A program made the position numbers and the translations under genes. Positions 34,979-44,263 of a DNA stretch of 64,000 bases are shown here, one piece after another (positions within the stretch are counted from its first letter, which is position 1; each line of letters begins with the position of its first letter). Origin of the DNA: Nostoc sp. ATCC 43529 (GTDB lineage: Bacteria; Cyanobacteriota; Cyanobacteriia; Cyanobacteriales; Nostocaceae). A model generated the notes under the pieces. It was not told where the DNA came from. It ran no database searches and worked only from the letters and a program-made list of their open reading frames with translations. The stretch covers positions 29,930 to 93,929 of the forward strand of contig LWTK01000035.1 of the NCBI GenBank assembly GCA_003326205.1. The letters are read 5' to 3'.

Positions 34979-35974
34979 ATGGTAATCCGCTTCGTTGCAT
35001 TCGATAAGCTTGATGGCATTCCCCACATCATAGTTGATAGTGGAGAGACGGCTTCAACAGAATTAGTTCTCTCCCATTGGCCGGGAGTCCAAACACCCGT
35101 CTCGCTAAAATCGGATCTGTCCACCGGAATCGTAATGAATTATTTAAGACAAGGATACCCGCACCCTAAAGTATCCGTTGTATCTGCTTCCCATTTTGAT
35201 GTGGATGCGCTAGTCTCCGTTTACGCTATGGTCAACCCAGAACAAACCATGAAACATTGGCGGTTGTGGTTAGATGTAGCTCGTGCGGGTGATTTTAAAT
35301 ACTCACGCTCGACCATTGCAAGAAGGTTAGCTGTGTTATGTGATTCTTGGGCATCACGCGATCGCTCACCTTTGGGTGCTAAAGCGTTTGATCAACCGAT
35401 AGCTCGTGTGACAGAAATGTTGTTTCAAGACTTACTCTTAAGGCTAGATGAAATCTGTAAAAATTTACAAAGATACAAGCCACTTTGGGAAGAAGAGGAA
35501 AATTCTTACGCACAGACCTGGGAAATGGTGAAAAGTGGCTTGATTACTGTCGAAGAGTACGATGACCAGGAACTCAGTATTATTCGATTATCCGATCGTC
35601 TCATTAACCGTTTGGTTGACCAACATCAATCAAGGTATTTTGGTCTTAGCCAGTTTGTCATACACGAAATAGCGCGACACTTTACGATCCTCATAGGCCT
35701 CGATCGCTATTATCAAGTAGTACAGCGCTATGAAAGTTGGGTACAATACTGTAGTCGCCCAATACGCCTGCGGCCAGATTTCGCAGCACTGGTTGAGCTG
35801 TTGAATGAACTAGAAGGTGAAAAATGGTGCTATCAAGGGGTATGGAAGTTGGCTCCGATGATGTGGTTAGCATCACAGCAACAGAGCAAACTCGATGAAT
35901 CACAGTTTATTTCACTAGTTTGTTCATTTCTAGAATTGGCTCCCGTTGCTTGGAACCCCACTACCCTGGCATAA
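34979..35974 (+). CDS. Unrecognised protein with SHFDVDALVSVY motif
   Basis: A 331-residue soluble protein. I start at ATG 34979 (MVIRFVAFDKLDG); GTG 34967 is possible. The N-terminal ~100 residues are beta-rich with LSHWPGVQTP and the motif SHFDVDALVSVYAMVNPE, which resembles the Asp-rich start of DHH-type phosphoesterases but without the DHH box. The rest is helical and rich in Trp, Arg and Glu (RLDEICKNLQRYKPLWEEEE). No membrane segments. I recognise no family; position as last co-directional gene suggests a part in the same pathway. Confidence 0.75.
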   Translation: MVIRFVAFDKLDGIPHIIVDSGETASTELVLSHWPGVQTPVSLKSDLSTGIVMNYLRQGYPHPKVSVVSASHFDVDALVSVYAMVNPEQTMKHWRLWLDVARAGDFKYSRSTIARRLAVLCDSWASRDRSPLGAKAFDQPIARVTEMLFQDLLLRLDEICKNLQRYKPLWEEEENSYAQTWEMVKSGLITVEEYDDQELSIIRLSDRLINRLVDQHQSRYFGLSQFVIHEIARHFTILIGLDRYYQVVQRYESWVQYCSRPIRLRPDFAALVELLNELEGEKWCYQGVWKLAPMMWLASQQQSKLDESQFISLVCSFLELAPVAWNPTTLA

Positions 35975-36213
35975 ATAGCAACTTTGGAATAAGTATGGAG
36001 CGCAATTATTTTTAAGAACATCTCCAGAGAAACTGGTGCAGAGGTTGGAGAATTCAAAATGGCAGTCAAATTTCAGCTATTTCAAAGTGCTGAATGCTGT
36101 CAGCGGTAGCGGGGTGCTGAGCCATTGCTGAGTAAAAACCCACTTAGTTCAAGCCTTTGGGCAATCAACACTGTCCTAACCTATGTGACTACGGCTATAT
36201 AAGTAACAAAAGA

Positions 36214-36250
36214 GCGTTGCATATTTGCGGGATGATTTTATGCAACGCCA
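36214..36250. repeat. Short palindrome GCGTTGCATATTTG...TGCAACGC
   Basis: GCGTTGCA and TGCAACGC pair as a hairpin between two opposite genes. The arm GCGTTGCATATTTG is also at 28843-28856, downstream of the methyltransferase gene, so this is a dispersed repeat or an IS end remnant. Confidence 0.6.
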
Positions 36251-36265
36251 ACAAAAAAATTTCGC

Positions 36266-36931
36266 TCAGATCATCTCCTCAGATCCTCTGACTCGATAGA
36301 CGCAGCGTCTCTCGCCAGTAACAATGTGTTCAGTTCTTTCGATAACAGCGTTAGAACCTAGAACTGACTGAAACACTTCTAGTTCTTGACGACACAGCCC
36401 GGTACAAGTTACAGCAGCAGCACAGATGGGACAGTGGTTTTCAATCAATAAAAACGATCCATCTTCGTCACATTGGATTTCAGCCATGTATCCTTCTTCT
36501 GTACGTTTTGCAGCTAATGCTTCTAACCGCTGCTCAACAGAGCCAGCAGTAGGTATTTTCTCCCGGTACTCTAGGATTTGCTGGCGAGTTCTGATCTCCA
36601 ATAAGCGATCAAGACCCTCTTCACCGAATGCTTCTTTTACAGAATTAAGCAGGCTTAGGGTCAACTCTGCATAGCGCTCTGGAAAAAGGCTATCAGCGGC
36701 AGGAGTTAACTGCCATAGTTTAGCAGGTCGCCCCATAGAACGCGACTCTTCCTGGTAAGTCACTAGTTGTTCTTCTTGCAAGGCGTACAGGTGCTGGCGT
36801 ACTGCCATTGCTGTGACATTCAAACGGGAAGCTAAAGCTAGGGCGTCCATTGATCCCTCTAGCTTTAGTAGTTTGAGAATAGCGCGTCTGGTACGGACAG
36901 TTGCTGATTTATTAGTTAATTCACTCTTCAT
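36266..36931 (-). CDS. SufR-like iron-sulfur transcriptional regulator
   Basis: A 221-residue regulator with an N-terminal winged helix (RRAILKLLKLEGSMDALALA, then TAMAVRQHLYALQEEQLV) and a C-terminal domain with four Cys at 167, 170, 176 and 180 (HCPICAAAVTCTGLC). SufR of cyanobacteria binds a [4Fe-4S] cluster with cysteines in this region and represses suf genes. No suf genes are here; instead it is divergent from an MFS exporter, so this is probably a paralogue used as a redox or metal switch. Start ATG 36931. Confidence 0.88.
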   Translation of the reverse strand: MKSELTNKSATVRTRRAILKLLKLEGSMDALALASRLNVTAMAVRQHLYALQEEQLVTYQEESRSMGRPAKLWQLTPAADSLFPERYAELTLSLLNSVKEAFGEEGLDRLLEIRTRQQILEYREKIPTAGSVEQRLEALAAKRTEEGYMAEIQCDEDGSFLLIENHCPICAAAVTCTGLCRQELEVFQSVLGSNAVIERTEHIVTGERRCVYRVRGSEEMI

Positions 36932-36953
36932 ATTTAATAAATTAAAGAAAAAT

Positions 36954-37011
36954 CTTTACAAAGTCAACCTCATCTTTTACACTTTTTATAAAGAAAAATT
37001 TTTATAAAGTC
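36954..37011. promoter_or_regulatory. Repeated operator-like motifs between the SufR-like gene and MFS gene
   Basis: CTTTACAAAGTC (36954-36965), TTTTTATAAAG (36983-36993) and TTTTTATAAAGTC (36999-37011) lie in the 127-base divergent gap. CTTTACAAAGTCAA and TTTATAAAG recur with almost the same spacing upstream of the azoreductase gene (39250 and 39283). They are likely binding sites of one regulator, most simply the SufR-like protein. Confidence 0.65.
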
Positions 37012-37058
37012 GCAAGAAACTCTATTGACGTAATTCAACGTAAACCCAATTTTTAACT

Positions 37059-38195
37059 ATGAATCGACGCATATTGATTGTAGCTGCGGTGCTTTTTTTT
37101 GTAACTCATGCTACAAATTTACAAGTCCCACTGTATGGTATCTACGCTAAAAATGCAGGCTACAGTAGTGGATTATCAGCGATCGCCTTTGCCACGTATG
37201 TGGCAGGACTCTTACCAACTTTGATTTTTCTTGGTGGAATTTCTGACCGCATAGGACGTAAAACCGTAATTATAGCCAGCTTGCTATCAGCTACACTCGC
37301 TACGTTTTTGATGATTGTGCACCCAACAATTTACACGCTGTTTGTCAGCCGTATCTTACAGGGAATCGGAGTTGGCTTGATCACGGGAACTGGAACAGCG
37401 TATATATCTGCTTTGATACCGGAATCTTGGTCGCAGGTTGCAGCCTATGTCAGTTTAACTACTTCTTTAGGTTTTTCCAGTGGTGCCTTGTTTACGAATG
37501 CAGCTCTGTTATTGCAAAACTCTTTGGTTCCTTTGAGTTATTGGATTATCTTCATATTACTTTTAGGATGTCTAGGCTTGGCAATGAGACTACCAGAACA
37601 GCCCGTTTCTTCTGGATCGCTACTTCGGTTGCCAAGCTTTCCAGCAGGTACAGCACCTGCCGGTGTAGCAATAGCATTAGCATGGTCGCTTGCTGGAGTT
37701 GTGGGTGTAATTCTACCAGCACAGCTATTGCAATATAATCTGCCTAACTGGTCGGGACTAATGTTGTTTATTTTCGTGATTGCTGGTGTTTTAGTCCAAC
37801 CACTTGCCCGTCGTCTTGACGCCCTGGCTTCGCTGCAATTAGGTTGTGTGATTCTTGTGCTTGGCTATATCACTTTCACATGTGGAGCATGGCTAGGTGT
37901 TTTGAGTCTGGTCTTGGTAGGTGTGGCGGGAGCAGGTACTGCTTGCTATGGGTTCACTTACTTAGGCGGATTGGCTGAAGTTGTTAGGCTAAGCGGAGCG
38001 CAATCTGCGCGGGCAACTTCTGGCTATTTCGTCTGCGCTTATTTAGGCTATGGTTTACCGATTATTCTCATCGGCTTTTTTGCGGATCGAGTAGGCATCA
38101 TGAACACACTCTTAGGTTTTGGAGTGGTTATTCTGGCCTGCAATGCTTTGCTAATTGGAGTATACCAAAGAGTTAAAAAAAAGCGACTAGCTTGA
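37059..38195 (+). CDS. MFS efflux transporter
   Basis: A 378-residue major facilitator with about 12 membrane segments. The loop after helix 2 carries GGISDRIGRKTVI, the MFS motif A, and YLFVSRILQGIGVG-type sequence follows (SRILQGIGVGLITG), typical of drug:proton antiporters. It is divergently transcribed from the SufR-like regulator through a gap with repeated operator-like motifs, so its expression is probably controlled by that protein. It could export the product of the cluster upstream; that is inference. Confidence 0.88.
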   Translation: MNRRILIVAAVLFFVTHATNLQVPLYGIYAKNAGYSSGLSAIAFATYVAGLLPTLIFLGGISDRIGRKTVIIASLLSATLATFLMIVHPTIYTLFVSRILQGIGVGLITGTGTAYISALIPESWSQVAAYVSLTTSLGFSSGALFTNAALLLQNSLVPLSYWIIFILLLGCLGLAMRLPEQPVSSGSLLRLPSFPAGTAPAGVAIALAWSLAGVVGVILPAQLLQYNLPNWSGLMLFIFVIAGVLVQPLARRLDALASLQLGCVILVLGYITFTCGAWLGVLSLVLVGVAGAGTACYGFTYLGGLAEVVRLSGAQSARATSGYFVCAYLGYGLPIILIGFFADRVGIMNTLLGFGVVILACNALLIGVYQRVKKKRLA

Positions 38196-38290
38196 AAATA
38201 GGGCATTAGGAAGAGATTTTTATCCCTTACTTGTGTGATTTATCACCAATGTCTGACTTAAATATCAAGCCTTTTCTATAACAAAGATAT

Positions 38291-39007
38291 ATGACCCTAA
38301 TCCTTACCAATGACGACGGCATCGACGCTCCCGGAATCAAATCGCTCCTCAAAAGTGTAAACAGTAACAACGTCATTATCGTGGCTCCCCAAGACCATCA
38401 ATCGGGATGTGGTCATCAGGTCACTACTACTCGACCGATTCAAGTGCTGCGTCGTTCAGATAAGGAGTATGCCATCGCAGGCACTCCCGCCGATTGTGTT
38501 AGAATTGCAACTTCATATATTTGCAAAAATGTCAAGTTTGTGCTGTCTGGAATCAACGCTGGTGGCAATCTGGGAGTTGATGCTTATATTTCCGGAACTG
38601 TCGCTGCTGTGAGGGAAGCAGCAATCCTTGGCATTCCCGGAATTGCCATTTCCCAGTATCACAAAGGTCAGCTTAGTTATGATTGGGATCTCGCCGCACG
38701 TTTGACTACTGGGATTATAGCTGACTTACTCACCACTCCCCTAGAACCAGGAACTTTTTGGAATGTGAATCTGCCGCATTTGCTACCGGGAGAACCCGAA
38801 CCAGAAGTTGTGTTTTGCCAACCGTGTAACAAACCCTTACCTGTCAATTACCGTATTCAGGGTGATGACTTTTATTATGTGGGAGAGTATGGCAAGCGCG
38901 ATCGCACTCTTGGTAGTGATGTCGATGTATGTTTTTCAGGCAACATTGCTGTAACTCAGTTAAGAGTCTGTGCTCAATCACAGAGTCCCAAAAATTGTGT
39001 AAGCTAA
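38291..39007 (+). CDS. surE: 5'-nucleotidase SurE
   Basis: SurE is a metal-dependent nucleoside monophosphatase. The 238-residue protein has the conserved N-terminus LILTNDDGIDAPGI with the two metal-binding Asp residues, then PQDHQSGCGHQVTTTRPI, GTPADCVRI and LSGINAGGNLGVDAYISGTV with the conserved Asn and Ser. It starts at ATG 38291. It may be housekeeping, but removal of a phosphate is needed after the RibA/RibD steps, so a role in the nearby pathway is conceivable. Position is the only evidence for that. Confidence 0.95.
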   Translation: MTLILTNDDGIDAPGIKSLLKSVNSNNVIIVAPQDHQSGCGHQVTTTRPIQVLRRSDKEYAIAGTPADCVRIATSYICKNVKFVLSGINAGGNLGVDAYISGTVAAVREAAILGIPGIAISQYHKGQLSYDWDLAARLTTGIIADLLTTPLEPGTFWNVNLPHLLPGEPEPEVVFCQPCNKPLPVNYRIQGDDFYYVGEYGKRDRTLGSDVDVCFSGNIAVTQLRVCAQSQSPKNCVS

Positions 39008-39390
39008 TCTGCCTTTAAGTTGCATAATTCTTAGCCTTAGGAAGATGCGGGGATGCAATTTGAATGATTATTAGCTTATATGCTTTGCTTGTTCTTCTAC
39101 TTGGACACTTAGAGTATCTACTCTTTCAGACAAATATTCAATTCTTATCTTCATAAATATGATTTGAATAACTCAGATGGTCTATTTTGAGGAAGTTTTA
39201 GCAACACAATCTGGAACTTTATGTCGATCATGAGAAACTCAAGAAAAGTCTTTACAAAGTCAAGCTGGCATGTGTATACTAGTTTATAAAGTTTTTTCTT
39301 TAGAAAATAAAGCCACTCAGCCGCCTGTCAATGTCAGGTTTATCAGAACCGTATAGCGGTTTAGATTTGCACAACTCTCCAGGAATTCAA
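39008..39390. promoter_or_regulatory. Azoreductase upstream region with motifs shared with the SufR-like promoter
   Basis: CTTTACAAAGTCAA at 39250-39263 and TTTATAAAG at 39283-39291 match the 36954-37011 region in sequence and spacing (31 versus 33 bases). No gene is seen in the remaining bases. Confidence 0.6.
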
Positions 39391-39999
39391 ATGACACATA
39401 TTTTGCATATTGATTCTAGTCCGAGGGGCGATCGCTCTATCTCTCGCTCCTTAACTAAAGAATTCATTACGGCATGGAAACAAATCCATCATAGTGATAC
39501 AGTCACTTACCGCGATTTAGGACGGTATCCAGTTCCACCCATTGATGAATCTTGGATTGCTGGAGCATTTAGTTCCTCGGATCAGATGACTTCTGAGTTA
39601 GCAGCAGCACTGAATATTTCTAATGAGTTGATTGATGAACTTCTTGCTGCGGATCTCTATATCTTTGGCATTCCAATGTATAACTATAGCGTACCTGCTA
39701 ATTTCAAGGCATACATCGATCAAATCGTGCGAGTCAAACGGACGTTTGTAGTGGCTCCAGATGGCTATTCAGGTTTAGTGAAAGATAAGAAAGTGCTGGT
39801 GATTACAACACGAGGTGGTAGTTACTCAGCTGGACCCCTGGATTTTCAAGAACCCTACTTACGAGCAGTTTTTGAATTTATCGGCATCACAGATATTACG
39901 TTTATCCATGCAGAGAATCTATCAATGGGGGCTGAAGACCGACAACAGTCTTTAGCAGCGGCTTCTACAGCAATTCAACAATTAGTTACTACTTGGTAA
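39391..39999 (+). CDS. azoR: FMN-dependent NADH azoreductase / quinone reductase
   Basis: A 202-residue flavodoxin-fold enzyme that reduces quinones and azo dyes by two electrons. ATG 39391 (MTHILHIDSSPRGDRS) matches the usual family start and has AGGA upstream; an in-frame ATG at 39331 would add 20 residues. Motifs: SSPRGDRSISRSL near the start, FGIPMYNYSVPANFKAYIDQ in the middle, and TTRGGSYSAGPLD, which contacts FMN. Family members protect against quinone and redox-cycling compounds. It shares promoter motifs with the SufR-like/MFS pair and is followed by another MFS gene. Confidence 0.93.
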   Translation: MTHILHIDSSPRGDRSISRSLTKEFITAWKQIHHSDTVTYRDLGRYPVPPIDESWIAGAFSSSDQMTSELAAALNISNELIDELLAADLYIFGIPMYNYSVPANFKAYIDQIVRVKRTFVVAPDGYSGLVKDKKVLVITTRGGSYSAGPLDFQEPYLRAVFEFIGITDITFIHAENLSMGAEDRQQSLAAASTAIQQLVTTW

Positions 40000-40142
40000 A
40001 CGCATTAACTTAGAATGGTTGCGATCTATGCGATTTACAATCAACTGTTCTTCAGTCCTCATCTAAGTAGGTAAGCTGAGTTTTAAATTTTTCTACATTC
40101 CTTGTAGCTACCTCAGATCCATTTGTCTATTATGTAATCGCT

Positions 40143-41300
40143 ATGAAACGCAACATCGTTTGGCTAATGGCAATTACCAGCGGAGCTGCTGCTGCCAATA
40201 TGTATTACAATCAACCGCTCTTAGCAGCGATCGCCCAAAGTCTTGATGCGTCTGTTCAGGATACAGGTCTCATCCCAACCTTGAGTCAAATTGGCTATGC
40301 GTTAGGGAATCTCTTGATTGTCCCGTTGGGAGACCTCTTAGAACGGCGGCGATTGATTGTCACCATGCTAACGGCAACTGCTCTGGCTTTGGGTATAGCT
40401 GCCCTTTCCCCGAATATTACCTGGTTAATTGTCGCCAGTTTGCTCATTGGTACAACAACTATCGTGCCTCAAATCACAGTTCCCTTTGCGGCTCTACTTG
40501 CACCACCACAAGTCAGAGGTAAGGTCGTGGGCACAGTCATGAGTGGACTGTTAATCGGAATTCTTTTAGCTCGGACTGTGAGTGGATTTGTCGGTGCAGA
40601 GTTTGGTTGGCGGGCGATGTATTGGATTGCAAGTGGATTTATGCTGGTCTTAGCAATTGCTCTATTTGGCTTGTTGCCCAAGAGTCAGCCAGCAGTAATC
40701 ATGTCCTATCAGCAACTGATAAACTCTATGTTGAAGTTGCTTCGAGAACCTGTGTTGCAAAAAGCTTCACTAACTGGAGCGATGGCTTTTGGATCGTTTA
40801 GCGTTTTCTGGAGCACTCTTGTATTTTTCTTAGAACAGCCACCCTATAACTATGGTAGCGATATAGCTGGATTGTTCGGTTTGATTGGAGTGGTTGGAGC
40901 TGCCGCAGCTCCAATGGCTGGTAGGCTTGCAGACAAGAGAAGTCCAAGGCTGGCTGTGGCCATTGGTCTGATCGCGACTGCTTTTTCTTTCTTAGTGTTT
41001 TGGTTGTTTGGATACCAATTGTGGGGACTAATTGTTGGAGTAATCTTGTTGGACTTGGGGGTGCAAGTAACTACAGTGTCTAACCAAGCGCTGATCTATA
41101 GTTTGCCTGAAGAAGCTCACAGCCGTTTAAACGCTCTGTTTATCACTTTCTATTTTGTAGGCGGCGCACTTGGGTCTTTTCTTAGCACTTATGGCTGGAA
41201 TATCTGGCAGTGGAATGGAGTTTGTGCTACCGGATTATTGATGCTAATTATCGCTTTTGCCGGTCTGTTTATTATTAGAGAACGGCCTCAAAAAACGTAA
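40143..41300 (+). CDS. MFS transporter
   Basis: A 385-residue major facilitator with about 12 membrane helices. It begins KRNIVWLMAITSGAAAANMY, a start typical of the YgaY/arabinose-efflux-like group, with PLGDLLERRRLIV after helix 2 and AGRLADKRSPRLAV after helix 6. The gene follows the azoreductase by 143 bases on the same strand, which suggests joint detoxification: reduction and export. It lacks the shared CTTTACAAAG motif directly upstream. Confidence 0.88.
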   Translation: MKRNIVWLMAITSGAAAANMYYNQPLLAAIAQSLDASVQDTGLIPTLSQIGYALGNLLIVPLGDLLERRRLIVTMLTATALALGIAALSPNITWLIVASLLIGTTTIVPQITVPFAALLAPPQVRGKVVGTVMSGLLIGILLARTVSGFVGAEFGWRAMYWIASGFMLVLAIALFGLLPKSQPAVIMSYQQLINSMLKLLREPVLQKASLTGAMAFGSFSVFWSTLVFFLEQPPYNYGSDIAGLFGLIGVVGAAAAPMAGRLADKRSPRLAVAIGLIATAFSFLVFWLFGYQLWGLIVGVILLDLGVQVTTVSNQALIYSLPEEAHSRLNALFITFYFVGGALGSFLSTYGWNIWQWNGVCATGLLMLIIAFAGLFIIRERPQKT

Positions 41301-41656
41301 CCAATGCACTACTTGATTATTTAGTTTACGGCTGATAAAGCTAAAAATATTTGATTATATTTTTACTAACTATTACTAATCAAGTCATCCAGCAAATTTA
41401 TACTGATACAATTACGTGCATCAAAATAGTCATAATTTTTTTGCTGAAAGTCCTGAAAGTGCGCTACTAATTAACTGTGTTTAAATTGAAGCATAAACTC
41501 TGAGTACTTCTAGCTTGATACAATACTCTTGATATTGTTTTGTGTCAACTCACAGATGAATATCTATCCTTTTTTATATCTTTGTGTGCTTAACAAATAC
41601 TCTCTGCTTTTCCTAAATCATCTTGTTATTCAAACTCAAAAATAGAGATATTTAGA
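41301..41656. other. AT-rich intergenic region upstream of porin
   Basis: About 355 bases between the MFS gene and the porin gene. I see no gene or repeat; the porin promoter should be here. Confidence 0.5.
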
Positions 41657-43567
41657 ATGAATTTGTGGCATTATCTTCCTAATTTTTATCTTGTTGGTAC
41701 TTTGAGTTTCCTTTGTCTACTTGCTGTGGATAATTCCAATCTGGTCGTAGCCAAAATATCTGAAAAAACAGCTTTAGAAAGTTTTCTAGCTACTGATATC
41801 GAGTTACAAAAAGAGATATCACCTACTGCATTGAAAGCAGGGAAGGCTTTGGAAAAAGTTCAGCAGAGAGAGCTTTTTCTGCTTGAAAAAGCAGCACGTT
41901 GTAAATTCAAGGATATGGGTACATTTTGCTCTGAAGATAGAGCTAATGAACTTCATCTTCATACCCGAAAACTATTAGCAAGCAGACAAAAGGGTATAGC
42001 AGGGGGAGATTTTATACACATATCAAAAGAAGCCATCTCTGCACCCTTTGATTTCCCCACTACAAGCGTTCAGGCAAGAGAAGACATGCCCCGGCAGCTA
42101 ACACCTATTTTAGAAGGGCAAGTTACCTCGGTGAGTCAACTAAAAGATGTCCAGCCCTCGGACTGGGCTTTCGATGCGCTTCAGTCTTTAATCGAGCGTT
42201 ATGGTGTAATTGCAGGTTACCCGGATAATACATTCCGGGGTAACAAAGCAATGACTCGTTATGAATTTGCAGCAGCTCTAAATGCTTGTCTAGAGCAAAT
42301 CAATGAGCTAGTTGCACAAGGAACAATGTCATCAGTATCCCAGGATGACTTAGTTATATTGCAACGACTTCAGGTGGAGTTCGCTAGTGAGTTAGGCACG
42401 CTACAGGGTCGCGTAGACAAATTGGAAGCTCATACCTCTTTTTTGGAAGCAAACCAATTTTCTACAACAACCAAACTCACTGGTTTAGTTGTTCTTGCAT
42501 TGACTGGGGGAGGCTTTAGTGGCGATCGCATCATTGATGTGACGGGTAGAGAGATTACCACAGAAAACCCCAATGCTACCTTGCTTTACCGAGCCACCTT
42601 AGATTTGACCACAAGTTTTAGTGGTACTGATTTACTGACAATTTGGATGGAAATAGGTAGTAATGGTCCAGATGATAATGCAGCTGGATTTTTGGAACCC
42701 TCTTTTGGTAGTGTCTTAGACTACTCAGCAAAACCTCCGGTGGAACAATTTGGGCTTTCCCGTCTCCACTATACATTCTCTCCGTTGAAAGACGTTAAGG
42801 TCTCTTTTGGTCCTTTGATTGCTCTGACTGACTACGTAGACTCAAATAGTTACGCCAACGTCAGTTTTTCAGATTTTTCGACCCAGGCATTAATTAACAA
42901 CTATATTCTTTTGCCAGTTCAGGGCTTGGGAGGCGGTGCTGCTGTTACTTGGAAGCCAGGTAATGGTGCGTTTACGGCACGAGCTGCTTATGTGGCTTCA
43001 ACTGCCAATGAACCAAGCTCCTCTAATTCGTCCTTTGTTCGTGGGATTTTTCCACTTGGATACATCCTCTACCCCAATGCTCGCAGCGATCGGGGGTTGT
43101 TCCAAGACCCCTATCAAGGTGTAGTAGAGTTGGAATATGCTCTTTCTAATACCTTTAAACTACGTCTCCAGTATACTGGTGGCAGTATATTGAGTGAGCG
43201 GTTTGATGCCTTGGGAGCAAATTTGGAACTAGCGCTCTCAGAGCGAATTGCTGTCTTTGGACGCTATGGCTATGGCAACTATAAAAATACAGCTTTTGGT
43301 GACATTAACCCTAGTTATTGGATGGCAGGAATTGCTTTTCCTGACCTGTTTGTACCTGGTGCTAAAAGCGGTATTGCTGTTGGTCAGCCCTTTATTGCTA
43401 ATGAACTTGGTAATGCTACTCAGACTAACATTGAGGCATTTTACAACTTTCCAGTTAGCAACAATATCCGAATCACGCCGATATTACAGGTCATTGTTAA
43501 TCCTGCTAATCAAGAAGACAACGGTACGATTATTACAGGTACACTCCGAACCGTCTTTTCCTTCTAA
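41657..43567 (+). CDS. SLH-domain outer-membrane porin (OprB/iron-uptake porin type)
   Basis: A 636-residue cyanobacterial porin. An N-terminal export signal (hydrophobic run ending near residue 31) leads to a spacer, then an SLH domain at about 165-215 (VQPSDWAFDALQSLIERYGV, IAGYPDNTFRGNKAMTRYEF) that anchors to peptidoglycan-linked polymer. A coiled coil follows (LQVEFASELGTLQGRVDKLE), and the C-terminal ~370 residues form a beta-barrel of alternating strands ending in Phe (GTLRTVFSF). Such porins pass small solutes and iron. The spacer between signal and SLH is longer than usual. Confidence 0.9.
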   Translation: MNLWHYLPNFYLVGTLSFLCLLAVDNSNLVVAKISEKTALESFLATDIELQKEISPTALKAGKALEKVQQRELFLLEKAARCKFKDMGTFCSEDRANELHLHTRKLLASRQKGIAGGDFIHISKEAISAPFDFPTTSVQAREDMPRQLTPILEGQVTSVSQLKDVQPSDWAFDALQSLIERYGVIAGYPDNTFRGNKAMTRYEFAAALNACLEQINELVAQGTMSSVSQDDLVILQRLQVEFASELGTLQGRVDKLEAHTSFLEANQFSTTTKLTGLVVLALTGGGFSGDRIIDVTGREITTENPNATLLYRATLDLTTSFSGTDLLTIWMEIGSNGPDDNAAGFLEPSFGSVLDYSAKPPVEQFGLSRLHYTFSPLKDVKVSFGPLIALTDYVDSNSYANVSFSDFSTQALINNYILLPVQGLGGGAAVTWKPGNGAFTARAAYVASTANEPSSSNSSFVRGIFPLGYILYPNARSDRGLFQDPYQGVVELEYALSNTFKLRLQYTGGSILSERFDALGANLELALSERIAVFGRYGYGNYKNTAFGDINPSYWMAGIAFPDLFVPGAKSGIAVGQPFIANELGNATQTNIEAFYNFPVSNNIRITPILQVIVNPANQEDNGTIITGTLRTVFSF

Positions 43568-43720
43568 GCTAATCAGCATTTAAGCTGCAATATAACCCTG
43601 TTGTGTCACTATTGCGGTAGTATAACCGAACTGAACAGTTGTAATTCAGGTCTGGAGTTTAGACTAATTCATGACAAAATGACTCAGCAGTACTGAGATG
43701 AAAATACAAAAACTCAAAGG

Positions 43721-44263
43721 TCAAGCTGACTTTGCTGGTTCTTTCTTGGGCTTGGGAGTAGCCTTTTTAACTGTAGGGTAACGAATTATACGCACACGGG
43801 ATTTGCCAGTAGTCCAGCCAGGAGACTTTCCACGAGGTTTGGGAGCAACAGCAGGTGTACCAATCGCCCCTAAAACTCCACCCATCGCTTGAGCGACTCG
43901 TCCTGGGGTCAACTTGGACTGTTTCTTCTGCCAAGGGAGAGGGTTGTCAGCCACAATATCACGAGCTAACCAAAGTTGCCAGGTCATCAGTGGTAACAAG
44001 TCACTCCAAGATTCACACTGTTGTGGGGCACTTAGTTTCGGAACAGTCCAATGCAAGCGTTGCTTGGCAAAACGATACCAATGATCAACAGCAAAACGTT
44101 GTAGGTAGAGTCGCCAAAATTCAGACAATTCAGGCATGTCCATTCCTACCCATGCAAGCCATAAAGGTTTAGATTGATTAACTGCATCTTCATTCAAACG
44201 CTGCACTTGAACAACCTGCATTTTTATCTTGGCAGATTGTTGAAAGTGAAGATTACGCCACAA
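43721..44263 (-). pseudogene. Transposase C-terminal fragment (NF041680-like DDE type)
   Basis: 180 residues containing LSEFWRLYLQRFAVDHWYRF, which is the C-terminal part of the DDE core with its Glu region, then LMTWQLWLARDIVADNPLPW and a basic tail. It is the end of a transposase that is normally about 400 or more residues. The central part with the two catalytic Asp residues is absent. Confidence 0.75.
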
